Shown piece after piece: positions 18,159 through 26,934 of a stretch of 33,467 nt of DNA (its first letter is position 1; each line of letters starts with the position of its first letter). The stretch is from Prevotella sp. Lineage in GTDB: Bacteria; Bacteroidota; Bacteroidia; Bacteroidales; Bacteroidaceae. The stretch spans positions 1-33,467 of the forward strand of contig JALEKD010000007.1 in NCBI GenBank assembly GCA_022769285.1, given 5' to 3'. The position numbers and the translations under genes were made by a program. The notes under the pieces were generated by a model. The model had not been told where the DNA came from, did not search any database, and was given only the letters and a program-made list of their open reading frames with translations.

Positions 18159-18890
18159 TTAAATCACTTGCAAAGCATAGTACTGGTAGTCGTGCAGAAT
18201 GGTCTGGAGAAAGGCGGTATCCGATGGCTCGTGGTGGCGGATGTCTAAGAGCTGCTCTACTTTCTGCACCAGACGGTGAACCTGCTCATCGCTGTACACC
18301 TTGCGGTCGTTGAGCATACGGCTGATTACATCGGCCTGCCCTAACGACAGCTGCTGCACCTCGGGGTAGACGGGGGTGTAGTCGGGGCTGGCATAGTAGA
18401 ACTCGTCGAGCGACAGGTGCATCTGCTCCTTGCGCGGGGCGCGTATCACCATGGTTCCCGCAGCCAGGTCGCCCAGCCGCTGGTTACGCCGCGTGCAGAT
18501 AATGAAGATGATGCCTAAGCAGGAGAAGTACACGTCGACCACCATGAACACCCACCGCAGCAGGATGGCTCCTAAGGTGGGGGCCGCACCGTCGACCATC
18601 ACCACGCGGGTGCGCATGATGAGCTTGCCCAGCGTCTGCCCGTCCATGAAGTACTCGCAGAGGGGCGAGTAGAATATAGCGGGGAGCTGGAGCAACACGT
18701 ATATGATATAGCTGACCACGCCGTCATAGACATGGATTACCCAGTCCCATGGGCCGAGCCTGTATAGGGTTACCAGATAGATGAATAGTATCACCATGTC
18801 TATGAGTCGCGCCAACACACGTTCGCCCACGCCCGCCGGGGTCTGGGTGATGCTTACATACTGGCTTGTCACGATGTCCGAGGTCTTCAT
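18159..18890 (-). CDS. RDD-family membrane protein
   Basis: The 243-residue protein starts MKTSDIVTSQ. The RDD domain begins at GVGERVLARLIDMVILFIY and includes the conserved GQTLGKLIMRTRVV between membrane segments, then RNQRLGDLAAGTMVI, typical of this family. About four hydrophobic segments are visible, followed by a soluble C-terminal part of about 80 residues. The ATG at 18890 leaves one base after the DUF58 stop. A longer frame upstream runs inside the neighbour and is rejected. RDD proteins are often next to SpoIIM, MoxR and DUF58 genes; some are proposed transporters. It is the last gene of the cluster. Confidence 0.9.
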   Translation of the reverse strand: MKTSDIVTSQYVSITQTPAGVGERVLARLIDMVILFIYLVTLYRLGPWDWVIHVYDGVVSYIIYVLLQLPAIFYSPLCEYFMDGQTLGKLIMRTRVVMVDGAAPTLGAILLRWVFMVVDVYFSCLGIIFIICTRRNQRLGDLAAGTMVIRAPRKEQMHLSLDEFYYASPDYTPVYPEVQQLSLGQADVISRMLNDRKVYSDEQVHRLVQKVEQLLDIRHHEPSDTAFLQTILHDYQYYALQVI

Positions 18891-18891
18891 C

Positions 18892-20199
18892 TTACCACTC
18901 GTTTTGCTTAATTTCCAAGTACTTGTTGATAACGTCGACCGAGAGGCGGTCGGGGGTGGTACGCAGACTGAGGATGCCACGCTGGGCCAGTCGGCTCACG
19001 ATGAGTTGCTGGCTGCGCTCCATCTGCTGAGCCACCACGTGGGTATAGTAGTCCTCAGTGCTGTGGGGGCGCGTGCCGAGGTAGTCGTGCAGGGCACTGT
19101 TCTCGAAGTAGACCACCAGCAGGCGGTGGCGGCGGGCCACCTGGCATAGGTAGGGTAGCTGGCGGTCCAGGCTCTGCCCGTCGGTGAAGTTGGTAAAGAG
19201 AATCAGCAGCGACCGCTTGCTTACGCGCTGCTCTACCCCAGCCACCAGCGCCGAGTAGTCGGTCTCACCGAAATCGGTGCGCACGGCATACAGGCTCTCC
19301 ATGATACGTTCCATCTGGGCCGGGCGGCGCGAGGGCATCAGCAGGGTGTCCATGCGCTCGTTAAAGGTGATGAGCCCAGCCTGGTCGGCCTTGTGTATGG
19401 CCACATACGACAGCACTAACGACGCATTGACGGCATAGTCTAACAGCGTCATGCCTGCGAAGGCGCGCTGCATGACCCGCCCCTTGTCTATCACGCAGAA
19501 TACCTGCTGGGAGCGTTCGGCCTGATACACGTTGACCATGAGCTGATGGCGGCGGGCCGACGCCTTCCAGTTGATGGTACGAAACTCGTCGCCCTGGACG
19601 TACTCCTTGATCTGCTCGAACTCCGTGTTGTTGCCCGCGCGCCTGATGCGCTTGATACCCATGTCCTGCAGTCGGTTGCTGATGGCCAGCAGCTCGTAGT
19701 GGCGCAGCTGCTGATAAGCCGGGTACACCCGGGCGTCCTGCGGAGCCCCGCAGGTGTAGCGGCGCTGTACCAAAGAGATGGCCGTGGTGGCAAACACGCG
19801 GATATGTCCGAACCCGTAGACACCCCGCTGTACCGGCCGCAGGCTGTAGGTAACCGTGGCACCACTCCTGGCCCCGAGGTGCAGGGCGAAGGCCACGTCG
19901 CGCCGCTGAAAGACGAAGGGCAGCTCGTCAATGATGGTTAGCCGCGTGCCAAAGGGGTAGGTGCTCTCCACGCGGATGTCTATCTCGTTGTCGTCACCAT
20001 TGGACAGCCGCTCCGGACACGTGCGCATGGCACTGATGGCCCTCCACCCATAGAGCGCCGCCGTCTCGGCCACGACAGCCAGGACTAACAGGCACAACAG
20101 GGCCTGCCCTACCGTGAGCAGGGGTGCCCAGGCATAGCCGGCCGCCATGACGGCCGCCACAGCTATGAGTACGAGATAAAAGCGAGGGGTAAGGTACAT
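18892..20199 (-). CDS. DUF58 (von Willebrand A-like) protein
   Basis: The 435-residue protein has two N-terminal hydrophobic segments (7-22 and 28-50), a beta-rich middle, and the DUF58 signature EFEQIKEYVQGDEFRTINW at residues 193-211 with the following KASAR. The C-terminal half forms a vWA-like fold (VFCVIDKGR, LLILFTNFTDGQS). In the classic vWA metal site the pattern is DxSxS; here DKGR stands in that place, so metal binding is doubtful. Genes of this type work with MoxR ATPases, and the MoxR gene ends 10 bases upstream. Role: probably a membrane-bound partner of MoxR (inference). Confidence 0.93.
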   Translation of the reverse strand: MYLTPRFYLVLIAVAAVMAAGYAWAPLLTVGQALLCLLVLAVVAETAALYGWRAISAMRTCPERLSNGDDNEIDIRVESTYPFGTRLTIIDELPFVFQRRDVAFALHLGARSGATVTYSLRPVQRGVYGFGHIRVFATTAISLVQRRYTCGAPQDARVYPAYQQLRHYELLAISNRLQDMGIKRIRRAGNNTEFEQIKEYVQGDEFRTINWKASARRHQLMVNVYQAERSQQVFCVIDKGRVMQRAFAGMTLLDYAVNASLVLSYVAIHKADQAGLITFNERMDTLLMPSRRPAQMERIMESLYAVRTDFGETDYSALVAGVEQRVSKRSLLILFTNFTDGQSLDRQLPYLCQVARRHRLLVVYFENSALHDYLGTRPHSTEDYYTHVVAQQMERSQQLIVSRLAQRGILSLRTTPDRLSVDVINKYLEIKQNEW

Positions 20200-20209
20200 G
20201 CCGGCAGCG

Positions 20210-21175
20210 TTACTTAGGAACCTCGACCTTGTCTATCAGGCGCTGGGCCACCTGCAGGGGCGTGTAGCCCTGCATCTCGGCCTCGGCGGTGAGTATCAGC
20301 CGGTGATGCATCACGTAGGGGGCCACGGCTTTGATGTCATCGGGTACCACAAAGGTGCGCTCCTGGATGAGGGCGTAGGCCTGGGCGGCCATGAGTATGC
20401 ACACCGAGGCACGGGGCGAGGCCCCCAGGTAGACCGCCTTGCTATGGCGCGTCTGGGCTACTATCTCGGCGATGTAGCGCACCAGCGAGGCTTCGACCCG
20501 CACGGCTCGGGCGGCGGCGCGCAGGGCCAGCAGGTCGGCCTGCGACAGCACGGGTTCTACCTGGGCCACCTGGGCAAAACTGTCGGCCGCCAGGTGGCGG
20601 GTCAGTATCTCTATCTCCTCGTCGGTAGTGGGATAGCCCATCGTAATCTTCATCAGGAAACGGTCCAGCTGAGCCTCGGGCAACTTGTAGGTACCCTCCT
20701 GCTCTACCGGGTTCTGCGTGGCGATGATGGTAAACACGGGGCTCATCGCGTGGGTAACGCCGTCGACGGTAACCTGGCCCTCCTGCATCACCTCGAACAG
20801 CGCGGCCTGGGTCTTGGCCGGCGCACGGTTTATCTCATCGGCCAGCACCATGTCGGCGAATACCGGCCCGGGGTGGAAGTCAAAGTCTGAGGTCTTCATG
20901 TTGTACACCGTGGTGCCTAAGACGTCGCTCGGCATGAGATCGGGGGTAAACTGCACCCGCGAGAATGTCGCGTCGACCAGGCGGGCCATGAGCCGCGCCA
21001 TCAGGGTCTTGGCCACGCCGGGCACGCCCTCTATCAGCACGTGGCCGCCGGCTATGAGGGTGGTAAGCAGCAGGTCGGTGGCCTGGGCCTGGCCTACTAT
21101 AGTCTGGGCGATACTGGCGCGCAGGGCCTGTATCTTCTCGGCGCTGGGCGCCATGGTGTTGGATAGTTCTTCCAT
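20210..21175 (-). CDS. MoxR-family AAA+ ATPase
   Basis: The 321-residue protein has Walker A GVPGVAKT (50-57), Walker B MVLADEINRA (Asp113, Glu114) and sensor-1 TIIATQNPVEQEGTY. The C-terminal lid continues with GASPRASVCILMAAQAYA, which is the MoxR pattern. MoxR ATPases act as chaperones that help assemble or activate partner complexes, often with vWA proteins. It sits between DUF4350 and DUF58 genes in the usual order. Both ATG codons at residues 1 and 8 are possible starts; 21175 is kept because the gap to the upstream gene (32 bases) leaves room for it. Confidence 0.95.
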   Translation of the reverse strand: MEELSNTMAPSAEKIQALRASIAQTIVGQAQATDLLLTTLIAGGHVLIEGVPGVAKTLMARLMARLVDATFSRVQFTPDLMPSDVLGTTVYNMKTSDFDFHPGPVFADMVLADEINRAPAKTQAALFEVMQEGQVTVDGVTHAMSPVFTIIATQNPVEQEGTYKLPEAQLDRFLMKITMGYPTTDEEIEILTRHLAADSFAQVAQVEPVLSQADLLALRAAARAVRVEASLVRYIAEIVAQTRHSKAVYLGASPRASVCILMAAQAYALIQERTFVVPDDIKAVAPYVMHHRLILTAEAEMQGYTPLQVAQRLIDKVEVPK

Positions 21176-21207
21176 ATCTATTAGTTCTCCTTTAGCTTAT
21201 TGTGGGG

Positions 21208-22536
21208 TTATAGTCGTTGTGTCAGTTCGTCCATCTGCCGTACGAGCCTCATCATGGTGGCATCGTCTACCTGTAGTTGCTGATCGCGCAGATTGCGTAC
21301 CTCGTTCACCAGTCGGCGTATGTCGGCCACGGGCAGTCCGGTGAGCTGGGCCACCTCCTCTAAGTTGGCCTCCAGCCTCCGGCGGTCGGTCAGGTCTATG
21401 TCCTCGTCAGTGCGCAGCGTGTCGGCCAGGGCCGCGTAGCGCTTCAGCACCAGGTCGGCGTTGTCATGGCGTTCGAAGTAGAGACGCCCGATGAGCTTTA
21501 CAAACTCCAGGTCATTGTTGGCGGGCGCCGTGATGATGGGTATGACGCGCTGGCGGCGCTTGGCGGAGAAGACGAAGAACAGCACAAGGCCCACCAACAG
21601 CGTGTAGTAAGCCCAGCGCAGCGCGGTGTGCGCGGCGATGAACGACAGAGCCGTCTCGTTGTGCCTGTCGGCCTCAGTGCCTATCACGGCTCCGCCAGCC
21701 ATCGACGCGTCGAGCCTCACGGTGGCGCGGGCCGACAACAGGTTCATCAGCCTGAGCACGTAGGGTCTTGACGCAGGGTCCAGGATGCCATAGTTGGTAA
21801 ACAGCAGCGGCGTGCTCACCAGCACCAGCCGTCCGCGGCCGCGTGGCTGCAGGGCGGCTACCGTGAAGTGATGGCCAGGGGGCTGGTCCATATAGCTGTG
21901 GCCCTTGGCCATGTAGGCTATGGCGCGCATCTTGCCACGGTGGGCTCGGGCCGTGTCGCTCTCGATATAGCTGCAGACAAGGTCGTCCAGCACGCGATAC
22001 TCGGCATTGGCATAGCGAGGGCCGGCCTGTCGGCAACGGGTGTCGGCAGTCTGGACGCGGGGGCTATACCTATAATATATAGTGTCGTAGATGTAGGGGC
22101 TGTGCTTAGCGATACCGCGGGCTACGTACTGTAAGTCAAAGTGGTTGTAGGTAGTGGTGCCCATGTGGTAGACCGCGTAGGCCGAGTCGCCGGGCGGGAT
22201 GTCTACACCCACCAGCATGACCGTGGCACCCCGACTGAGCAAATGGCTGATGTCGGTCACGTTGGCCGAGGTAAGTCTGGCTCCATCGGTCACCACTAAC
22301 ACATTGCGCAGCACCGAGTCGTGGGCGGCCTGTCGCAGCGTGGTGCCCTCAGCCCGGTAGCCCTGGGGCAGCGTCTGCGCCATCAGGCTGTCAAATACAT
22401 AGCCCCCAAAGGGGTTCTTGTCATCGTGGCCAAACGAGGGTGTCCAGTCAAACCGATGGGGCATGGCCATCTGAAACACGACGACGGCGACCACTAACGC
22501 CACGATGAACAGGAGGTAACGGACGGTGTTCTTCAT
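21208..22536 (-). CDS. DUF4350 membrane protein
   Basis: A 442-residue protein with an N-terminal membrane segment (RYLLFIVALVVAVVVFQMAM), a long extracytoplasmic domain with the DUF4350 features YVFDSLM and LRNVLVVTDGARLT, and a second membrane segment (YYTLLVGLVLFFVFSA). A charged cytoplasmic tail follows and ends with helices. The ATG at 22536 overlaps the DUF4129 stop (ATGA) and gives a natural membrane N-terminus; a longer frame upstream only reads the neighbour. The fold of the extracytoplasmic part resembles glutamine-amidotransferase-like domains in this family (established for the family in general; not visible here). Part of the MoxR/SpoIIM run. Confidence 0.85.
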   Translation of the reverse strand: MKNTVRYLLFIVALVVAVVVFQMAMPHRFDWTPSFGHDDKNPFGGYVFDSLMAQTLPQGYRAEGTTLRQAAHDSVLRNVLVVTDGARLTSANVTDISHLLSRGATVMLVGVDIPPGDSAYAVYHMGTTTYNHFDLQYVARGIAKHSPYIYDTIYYRYSPRVQTADTRCRQAGPRYANAEYRVLDDLVCSYIESDTARAHRGKMRAIAYMAKGHSYMDQPPGHHFTVAALQPRGRGRLVLVSTPLLFTNYGILDPASRPYVLRLMNLLSARATVRLDASMAGGAVIGTEADRHNETALSFIAAHTALRWAYYTLLVGLVLFFVFSAKRRQRVIPIITAPANNDLEFVKLIGRLYFERHDNADLVLKRYAALADTLRTDEDIDLTDRRRLEANLEEVAQLTGLPVADIRRLVNEVRNLRDQQLQVDDATMMRLVRQMDELTQRL

Positions 22537-23201
22537 GCCGGCCCTCCTTTCTCCTCTGTGGGCGGGCACACCGCCTGCTGCCACCGCAGCATCTCGTCGG
22601 CCTCGGCCTGACTGCAGGCGTAGCCGCCATAGCGCACTTGCAGGAAGCGCAGGGTGAGCTGGCGGAAGTGGGCATCGCCCAACTCGCGCACATACTGCAT
22701 CGGGGCCTTAGACCTGATCCACTTGATGCGGCCCGCGTCGCTCAGCCGGCGCAGGGTCTGCAGGTATATCAGCCTTACGGCGGCTGCGTAGTCGGCCCGG
22801 GTCATGGCGCGCGCTATCATGGCGTCAAAGTCTATGCCGTAGATGGTGTCTTCGGTCACGGTGTAGTCCAACTTGTCCGTAACAGACTGCCGCATGAAGA
22901 GGGCGGGATGCCTGACGAACAGGATGGCCACCACGGCCCCCACGATGACCACCGTGGCGATAATCCAGAATATCAGCGAGCTGTCAGAGTCAAAGCTCCA
23001 GTGGGCGGTGTGGGTCAGCAGCGTCGTAAGCCAGTCTGACAGCTGGTCCCATATCGACTTGTCGCTCTGCATCAGCTCGCGACTGTAGTCGTAGGAGGCA
23101 TCGGACTGCCACGGGGCGAGCACGGTGCTGTCTACGCTGAGGGTATCTATGGGCATGGAGGTCATGGCTGGCACTGGCATGAGGGGGTCAGAGTTTGTCA
23201 A
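22533..23201 (-). CDS. DUF4129 membrane protein
   Basis: The 222-residue protein has a soluble N-terminal part of about 85 residues, one membrane segment (LIFWIIATVVIVGAVVAILF) and a cytoplasmic C-terminal helical domain with RLIYLQTLRRLSDAGRI and LTLRFLQVRYGGY, the DUF4129 signature. The ATG at 23201 overlaps the upstream gene by 14 bases; ATG codons at residues 8 and 13 are alternatives. It overlaps DUF4350 by four bases. DUF4129 and DUF4350 are usually found together with MoxR and SpoIIM and are presumed to form one membrane complex (inference from context). Confidence 0.82.
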   Translation of the reverse strand: MTNSDPLMPVPAMTSMPIDTLSVDSTVLAPWQSDASYDYSRELMQSDKSIWDQLSDWLTTLLTHTAHWSFDSDSSLIFWIIATVVIVGAVVAILFVRHPALFMRQSVTDKLDYTVTEDTIYGIDFDAMIARAMTRADYAAAVRLIYLQTLRRLSDAGRIKWIRSKAPMQYVRELGDAHFRQLTLRFLQVRYGGYACSQAEADEMLRWQQAVCPPTEEKGGPA

Positions 23202-24264
23202 ACTGGTCTATGTCGCGCTCTAAGGTGGCATCGGCCGTAGCCGTGGTGTCGTCGGCCAGGCCTAAGTCATCCTCGGCCGGGTCTGAAGGCTGCCCGTCGC
23301 CGAGGGCCTCAAACTTGTCGACGGCCTCGTCCATCGACACACCGTCAACCTTCTCGGCGGCATGGCCATAGTAGAACCCTAAGCCCACCATCATAACCGC
23401 CATGGCCATATACATACCATAGAGAAACAGCATGCCGGTAAGGTAGCTAACCAAGACAAACCAGGTAGACGAGGTAAACGACAGCGAACTCATGGACGAG
23501 TCTATCGTGGCCAGGGCCGACAGCATGGTGAGTCCCATGAACGGTATGCCCAACGCATAGCTTACCAGGGTAACGACCATGTAAAGCACGATGAGCATGC
23601 CCAGCAGTCCGCCCCACACGTGGAAGCCCAGGCGCACCGCCCGCTTGACCGATGGCCACAGGGCATCGGTCGTGAGGAGGTAGGAGGGCAATATCAGCGT
23701 ACAGGGGATGAACAGCACGGCAAGGGCCACTAAGAGCAGTATCACGAGGATGGACATGCCTATTTGCAGGGAGCCATCGGTGGCGGCTATCAGCACCCCG
23801 CTGCCAACAAATGCAGCCACACAGACCACCAGGCTTATGATTCCTACCAGCACGAGGGCCCCGGCCGACCTGCGGACACTGTGCCACAGCTGGGCCTTTA
23901 TCTCTGTATAGCTGATGCCCTCTAAGCGGTTGGGGCGAGCCCAATATTGCTGCATCAGGGTATATACCACGCCCGTAAGCAGGGCTGCCGCAAACAGCGA
24001 GACCGCCATCAGTAACAGATAGTTGGTGCCCAGTCCCACCAGGAAGCCCATGTCTGACGAGGCATGGCTTGCCTCACTGCTTATCTGGCCCATGAGCGTG
24101 GTATAGCACACACCGCCCACAATACACAGGGGCAACAGGAAGACCGAGAGGTAACGGAAGAGGGGACGGATGTTCTCGCTGATAAAGTCGAAGGTGGCCG
24201 AGAGCTTCTCGGAGAAGCTGCGGCGCACATACAGGTCTATACGTGGACGGACGGTAGTTTTCAT
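23188..24264 (-). CDS. Unrecognised multi-pass membrane protein of the SpoIIM/MoxR cluster
   Basis: The 358-residue protein starts MKTTVRPRIDLY, with an amphipathic stretch SEKLSATFDFISENI. About six hydrophobic segments follow (such as LFRYLSVFLLPLCIVGG and VGIISLVVCVAAFVGSGVLI). The acidic, Ala/Thr-rich tail of about 50 residues (DPAEDDLGLADD...) is likely disordered and cytoplasmic. The layout recalls membrane domains of the glycerophosphodiester phosphodiesterase/DUF975 type, but I cannot name the family. The ATG at 24264 is four bases after the SpoIIM stop; the longer upstream frame is rejected because it only reads the neighbour's DNA. It is likely a structural part of the same membrane complex. 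Confidence 0.75.
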   Translation of the reverse strand: MKTTVRPRIDLYVRRSFSEKLSATFDFISENIRPLFRYLSVFLLPLCIVGGVCYTTLMGQISSEASHASSDMGFLVGLGTNYLLLMAVSLFAAALLTGVVYTLMQQYWARPNRLEGISYTEIKAQLWHSVRRSAGALVLVGIISLVVCVAAFVGSGVLIAATDGSLQIGMSILVILLLVALAVLFIPCTLILPSYLLTTDALWPSVKRAVRLGFHVWGGLLGMLIVLYMVVTLVSYALGIPFMGLTMLSALATIDSSMSSLSFTSSTWFVLVSYLTGMLFLYGMYMAMAVMMVGLGFYYGHAAEKVDGVSMDEAVDKFEALGDGQPSDPAEDDLGLADDTTATADATLERDIDQFDKL

Positions 24265-24268
24265 CTGT

Positions 24269-25240
24269 TTATAAATTGGTTGTTGTATGGGTTTTGCGAT
24301 ATACTTGGCGGGGGTAGACGATGTAGTAGAACACCACAAAGGCGGCCGAGAGTAGCACGATGATGAGCCGTGGCAAGACGGGCAAGGCGGCATGGCCGGT
24401 GAGGAAGCCCTCTATGAAGCCCGCCACCACGAATACGGGCACCGTGCCTACCACTATCTTGAGCCCGCGCTTGGCGCTGAGCCTGAAGGAGGCTGTCCGG
24501 CTGTAGGTGCCTGGAAATAGCCAGCCATTGCCCATGCAGATGCCGGCTGCGCCGGCCACCACGAGGGCCGAGATTTCGAGCGTGCCATGGAGGAACACCG
24601 TGAGCAACGAGTCCGCGAACAACCCATGCTGGGCAAAGAACGCCTCGAAACTGCCTAACATCACTCCGTTGCTAAAGAGCATGAACCCGGTACAGAGGCT
24701 GGTAAACACGCCCATCACAAACTCTAAGAACGATACATAGACATTATTGGCCGTGATGCTGGCAAACATCTCGCTGCCCGGGGCTGAGCAATAGACATCG
24801 AAAGGTTTGCCCGCGGCGATGTTGCGGAGCGTCATGTCGACATACGAGTCGCCTAAGATGACACGGCAGTAGTCGGGGTCGGCCAACTGACCTATCACAC
24901 CTATCAGCGTACTGACTAAGAAAATGACAAGGGAGGCCAGCAGTAGTCTGCGGGCATGAAAAAGGGTGAGGGGAACCTCTCGGGTCCAGTAAGTGGCAAT
25001 GCGCAGGCGGCGCTCGCGCTTGTTGCGGTAGATGGCGTTGTGCAGTACCACCGCCAGGTTATTCAGGTAAAGGGTAATGCGCGACGCGGGATAGTGGGTC
25101 TGGGCAAAGGCCAGGTCGGAGGTTACGCGGATGTACGCCGCCGATATGTCGTCGGGTGTCTCGGTAAGCAGGTCGGCTGTCATAAGCTCTATCCGCTGCC
25201 ACTCCTTAATGTTCTGGCGTATAAATACTATCTCCTTCAC
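24269..25240 (-). CDS. SpoIIM-family (stage II sporulation protein M-like) membrane protein
   Basis: The 323-residue protein begins at GTG 25240 and reads MKEIVFIRQNIKEWQRIE, which is how this family normally opens. A helical soluble part (1-100) is followed by several membrane segments, with the core NNVYVSFLEFVMGVFTSLCTGFMLFSNGVMLG and LHGTLEISALVVAGAAG characteristic of SpoIIM-like proteins. An ATG 23 codons upstream is in frame but the likely -7 box overlaps it, so GTG is preferred. In Bacteroidetes these proteins are not about sporulation. The gene heads the seven-gene cluster ending in RDD. The function is unknown, perhaps membrane remodelling or transport. Confidence 0.85.
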   Translation of the reverse strand: MKEIVFIRQNIKEWQRIELMTADLLTETPDDISAAYIRVTSDLAFAQTHYPASRITLYLNNLAVVLHNAIYRNKRERRLRIATYWTREVPLTLFHARRLLLASLVIFLVSTLIGVIGQLADPDYCRVILGDSYVDMTLRNIAAGKPFDVYCSAPGSEMFASITANNVYVSFLEFVMGVFTSLCTGFMLFSNGVMLGSFEAFFAQHGLFADSLLTVFLHGTLEISALVVAGAAGICMGNGWLFPGTYSRTASFRLSAKRGLKIVVGTVPVFVVAGFIEGFLTGHAALPVLPRLIIVLLSAAFVVFYYIVYPRQVYRKTHTTTNL

Positions 25241-25296
25241 TACGCAGGTGGTTAAGACGGTGGGGGCAATGTGCCCTGTAGTGGCCTTAATGGCTA

Positions 25297-25304
25297 CAAA
25301 TATA
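25297..25304 (-). promoter_or_regulatory. -7 promoter box of the SpoIIM-MoxR-RDD cluster
   Basis: TATATTTG on the minus strand fits TAnnTTTG exactly. It overlaps the first codons of a possible longer SpoIIM frame and lies about 57 bases before the GTG at 25240. No clear -33 box is seen. Confidence 0.45.
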
Positions 25305-25397
25305 GACAAAAATGGCGAGACCGCATGGTACTGACAGCCTTTTTATTTTGCCGAGCCCTCATTTTTCTTATTACAGGCAGTCCCGGCACCGGTACCG

Positions 25398-26723
25398 TCA
25401 GCCCTCGAAGAGATTGCGACGGGGCATGGCGGGGCCGAACTTCTTGCGCAGACGCTCAAAGAGGGCCATCGTGTCGTGCGAGAAGGCATGGCCCTTCCAG
25501 GTGCTGGTGTTGGTGATAAATACCCAGCACTCGCCGTCGGGGTAGTGTATCACTAAGGCGCTGGTGCCTACCAGCGAACCCGTGCGAACCCATGGCTTGC
25601 CCTTGGGGGTATAGTTCCAGCCTAAGGAGAAGTCATGGTTGGGCATCTCGCGGGTCATGGCTTCTACCGAGCGCCTGCTGATGATGTCGGGCACCACAGG
25701 GCAGCCGTCTATCGATGCCACTAAGCGGCACAGCTCGGCGGCCGAGGCACACCAGGCACCAGCTCCGGCCAGACGGGGGATGTCGTTCTCGCCATAGCAC
25801 TTCTCGACCAGGCGGCCGCTGTTGTTAAACTCGTATGTGGGCTTGCAGGTAAGGTGCATATAGTAGCGGCTCTCGTTGGGCCGACGGTCGCGGTAGTAGT
25901 TGCCGGCGATGTGGAAACCGTAGCAGCCGGCTGGCTCGAGCACCTGGGTACGCATAAAGCGCTCGTAGGACATGCCCGAGCGGCGGGCGATAATCTCAGA
26001 GAGGAGCATATACCCCAAATTGCTATACCGGCGGGCTGTGCCAGGGGTGTAGCCAAGGCGGCGACGCAGTACGATGCCAAGCAGGGTGCGGTGGTCGGGG
26101 GCTTCGGTGAGTCGGTTCTGCATCATGATGTAGCGGGTAGAGAACATGGGGTCGCCCGCGTAGTTGGTAAAGCCAGCCTTGTGGCGCAGTAACTGCTCAA
26201 CGGTGATGTCTAGATAGCGCTTGTCGGTGATGGCGTGGGCATAGGCAGTGTCGTTGAGTATGCCGTGGGGCCCGAAGACGCGGTCGGACAGCCGCAGCCG
26301 GCCCATGTCGCACAGTTTCATTACGCCCACGGCCGTAACCAACTTAGAGACCGAGGCTATGCGCATGATATGGCTCGGCTGCATCTCTACTCCTTCGTCA
26401 GCCTTGCCGAAACCACGGGCGTAGAGGAGAGAGTCGTTGCGGGAGATGGCCAGTTGGGCACCGTTAATCTCCCAGCGGCGCAGGTAGCGCTCCATAATGG
26501 AGTCCATGTCGTGTAGTTCAGGGCTGCTACCCACCTCGTTGCTGAGCGAGTCGTTAAGATGTACGCCCGTGGCGCGCAGGGTGTCGGTCCCAGTATGTGT
26601 GTCCGTACACATGCACGAGCAGCGGCTGATGGCCACGATGACCAGCACTACCACCGTAAGGCAGCCGGCACACGACAGCCTGACGCGGGTACGGTATTGT
26701 TCTCTTATCCTATACTTCTTCAT
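25398..26723 (-). CDS. Membrane-anchored serine hydrolase, beta-lactamase/class C fold
   Basis: The 441-residue protein starts MKKYRIREQYRTR, then a hydrophobic segment (CLTVVVLVIVAIS) and a Cys-rich stretch SRCSCMC, so it is probably anchored in the inner membrane with its catalytic domain outside. The serine-hydrolase motifs are SVSK (Ser124, Lys127), YSN (Tyr233, Asn235) and a late RTGS box before VGTSALVIHYP. This is the general beta-lactamase/penicillin-binding-protein fold; many members are DD-peptidases or esterases rather than true beta-lactamases. The longer upstream frame (15 codons) reads through the -7 box and is rejected. It is transcribed alone; its stop precedes the SpoIIM promoter region by about 90 bases. 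Confidence 0.9.
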   Translation of the reverse strand: MKKYRIREQYRTRVRLSCAGCLTVVVLVIVAISRCSCMCTDTHTGTDTLRATGVHLNDSLSNEVGSSPELHDMDSIMERYLRRWEINGAQLAISRNDSLLYARGFGKADEGVEMQPSHIMRIASVSKLVTAVGVMKLCDMGRLRLSDRVFGPHGILNDTAYAHAITDKRYLDITVEQLLRHKAGFTNYAGDPMFSTRYIMMQNRLTEAPDHRTLLGIVLRRRLGYTPGTARRYSNLGYMLLSEIIARRSGMSYERFMRTQVLEPAGCYGFHIAGNYYRDRRPNESRYYMHLTCKPTYEFNNSGRLVEKCYGENDIPRLAGAGAWCASAAELCRLVASIDGCPVVPDIISRRSVEAMTREMPNHDFSLGWNYTPKGKPWVRTGSLVGTSALVIHYPDGECWVFITNTSTWKGHAFSHDTMALFERLRKKFGPAMPRRNLFEG

Positions 26724-26731
26724 GTGTAATG

Positions 26732-26739
26732 CAAAATTA
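26732..26739 (-). promoter_or_regulatory. -7 promoter box of the serine hydrolase
   Basis: TAATTTTG on the minus strand is a perfect TAnnTTTG and lies only about nine bases before the ATG at 26723, so the messenger would be almost leaderless. A weaker box-like sequence lies just upstream (TATATTTTG, 26749-26741). Confidence 0.4.
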
Positions 26740-26934
26740 GCAAAATATACGCGATAACGAGCAGACATCGCCTAAAATCTTGCTGCGCCGCCCCCGTCAT
26801 TATCAGCATACCAGCATCGGTATCCCGACATCCCACCATGACCTCGATGGCTTACATTATTATATTAAGGATACCATCTCTTCATATCTTAACTATAGAA
26901 GTAGTCATCGTTGCTCTCATCGCCCTCAAAATCC

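Noticed and set aside
18086..18313. A 75-codon plus-strand frame at the end of the RDD gene
   Set aside because: Mostly antisense to the RDD gene; Arg/Ala/Gly-rich product without any family feature.
25241..25309. Longer SpoIIM start at an upstream ATG
   Set aside because: A TATATTTG -7 box lies inside it, and the family start MKEIVFIRQN coincides with the GTG at 25240.
25398..26723. Antibiotic-resistance beta-lactamase
   Set aside because: The SxxK/YxN fold is shared by many cell-wall and esterase enzymes; nothing here shows beta-lactam hydrolysis, and there is no mobile element around it.
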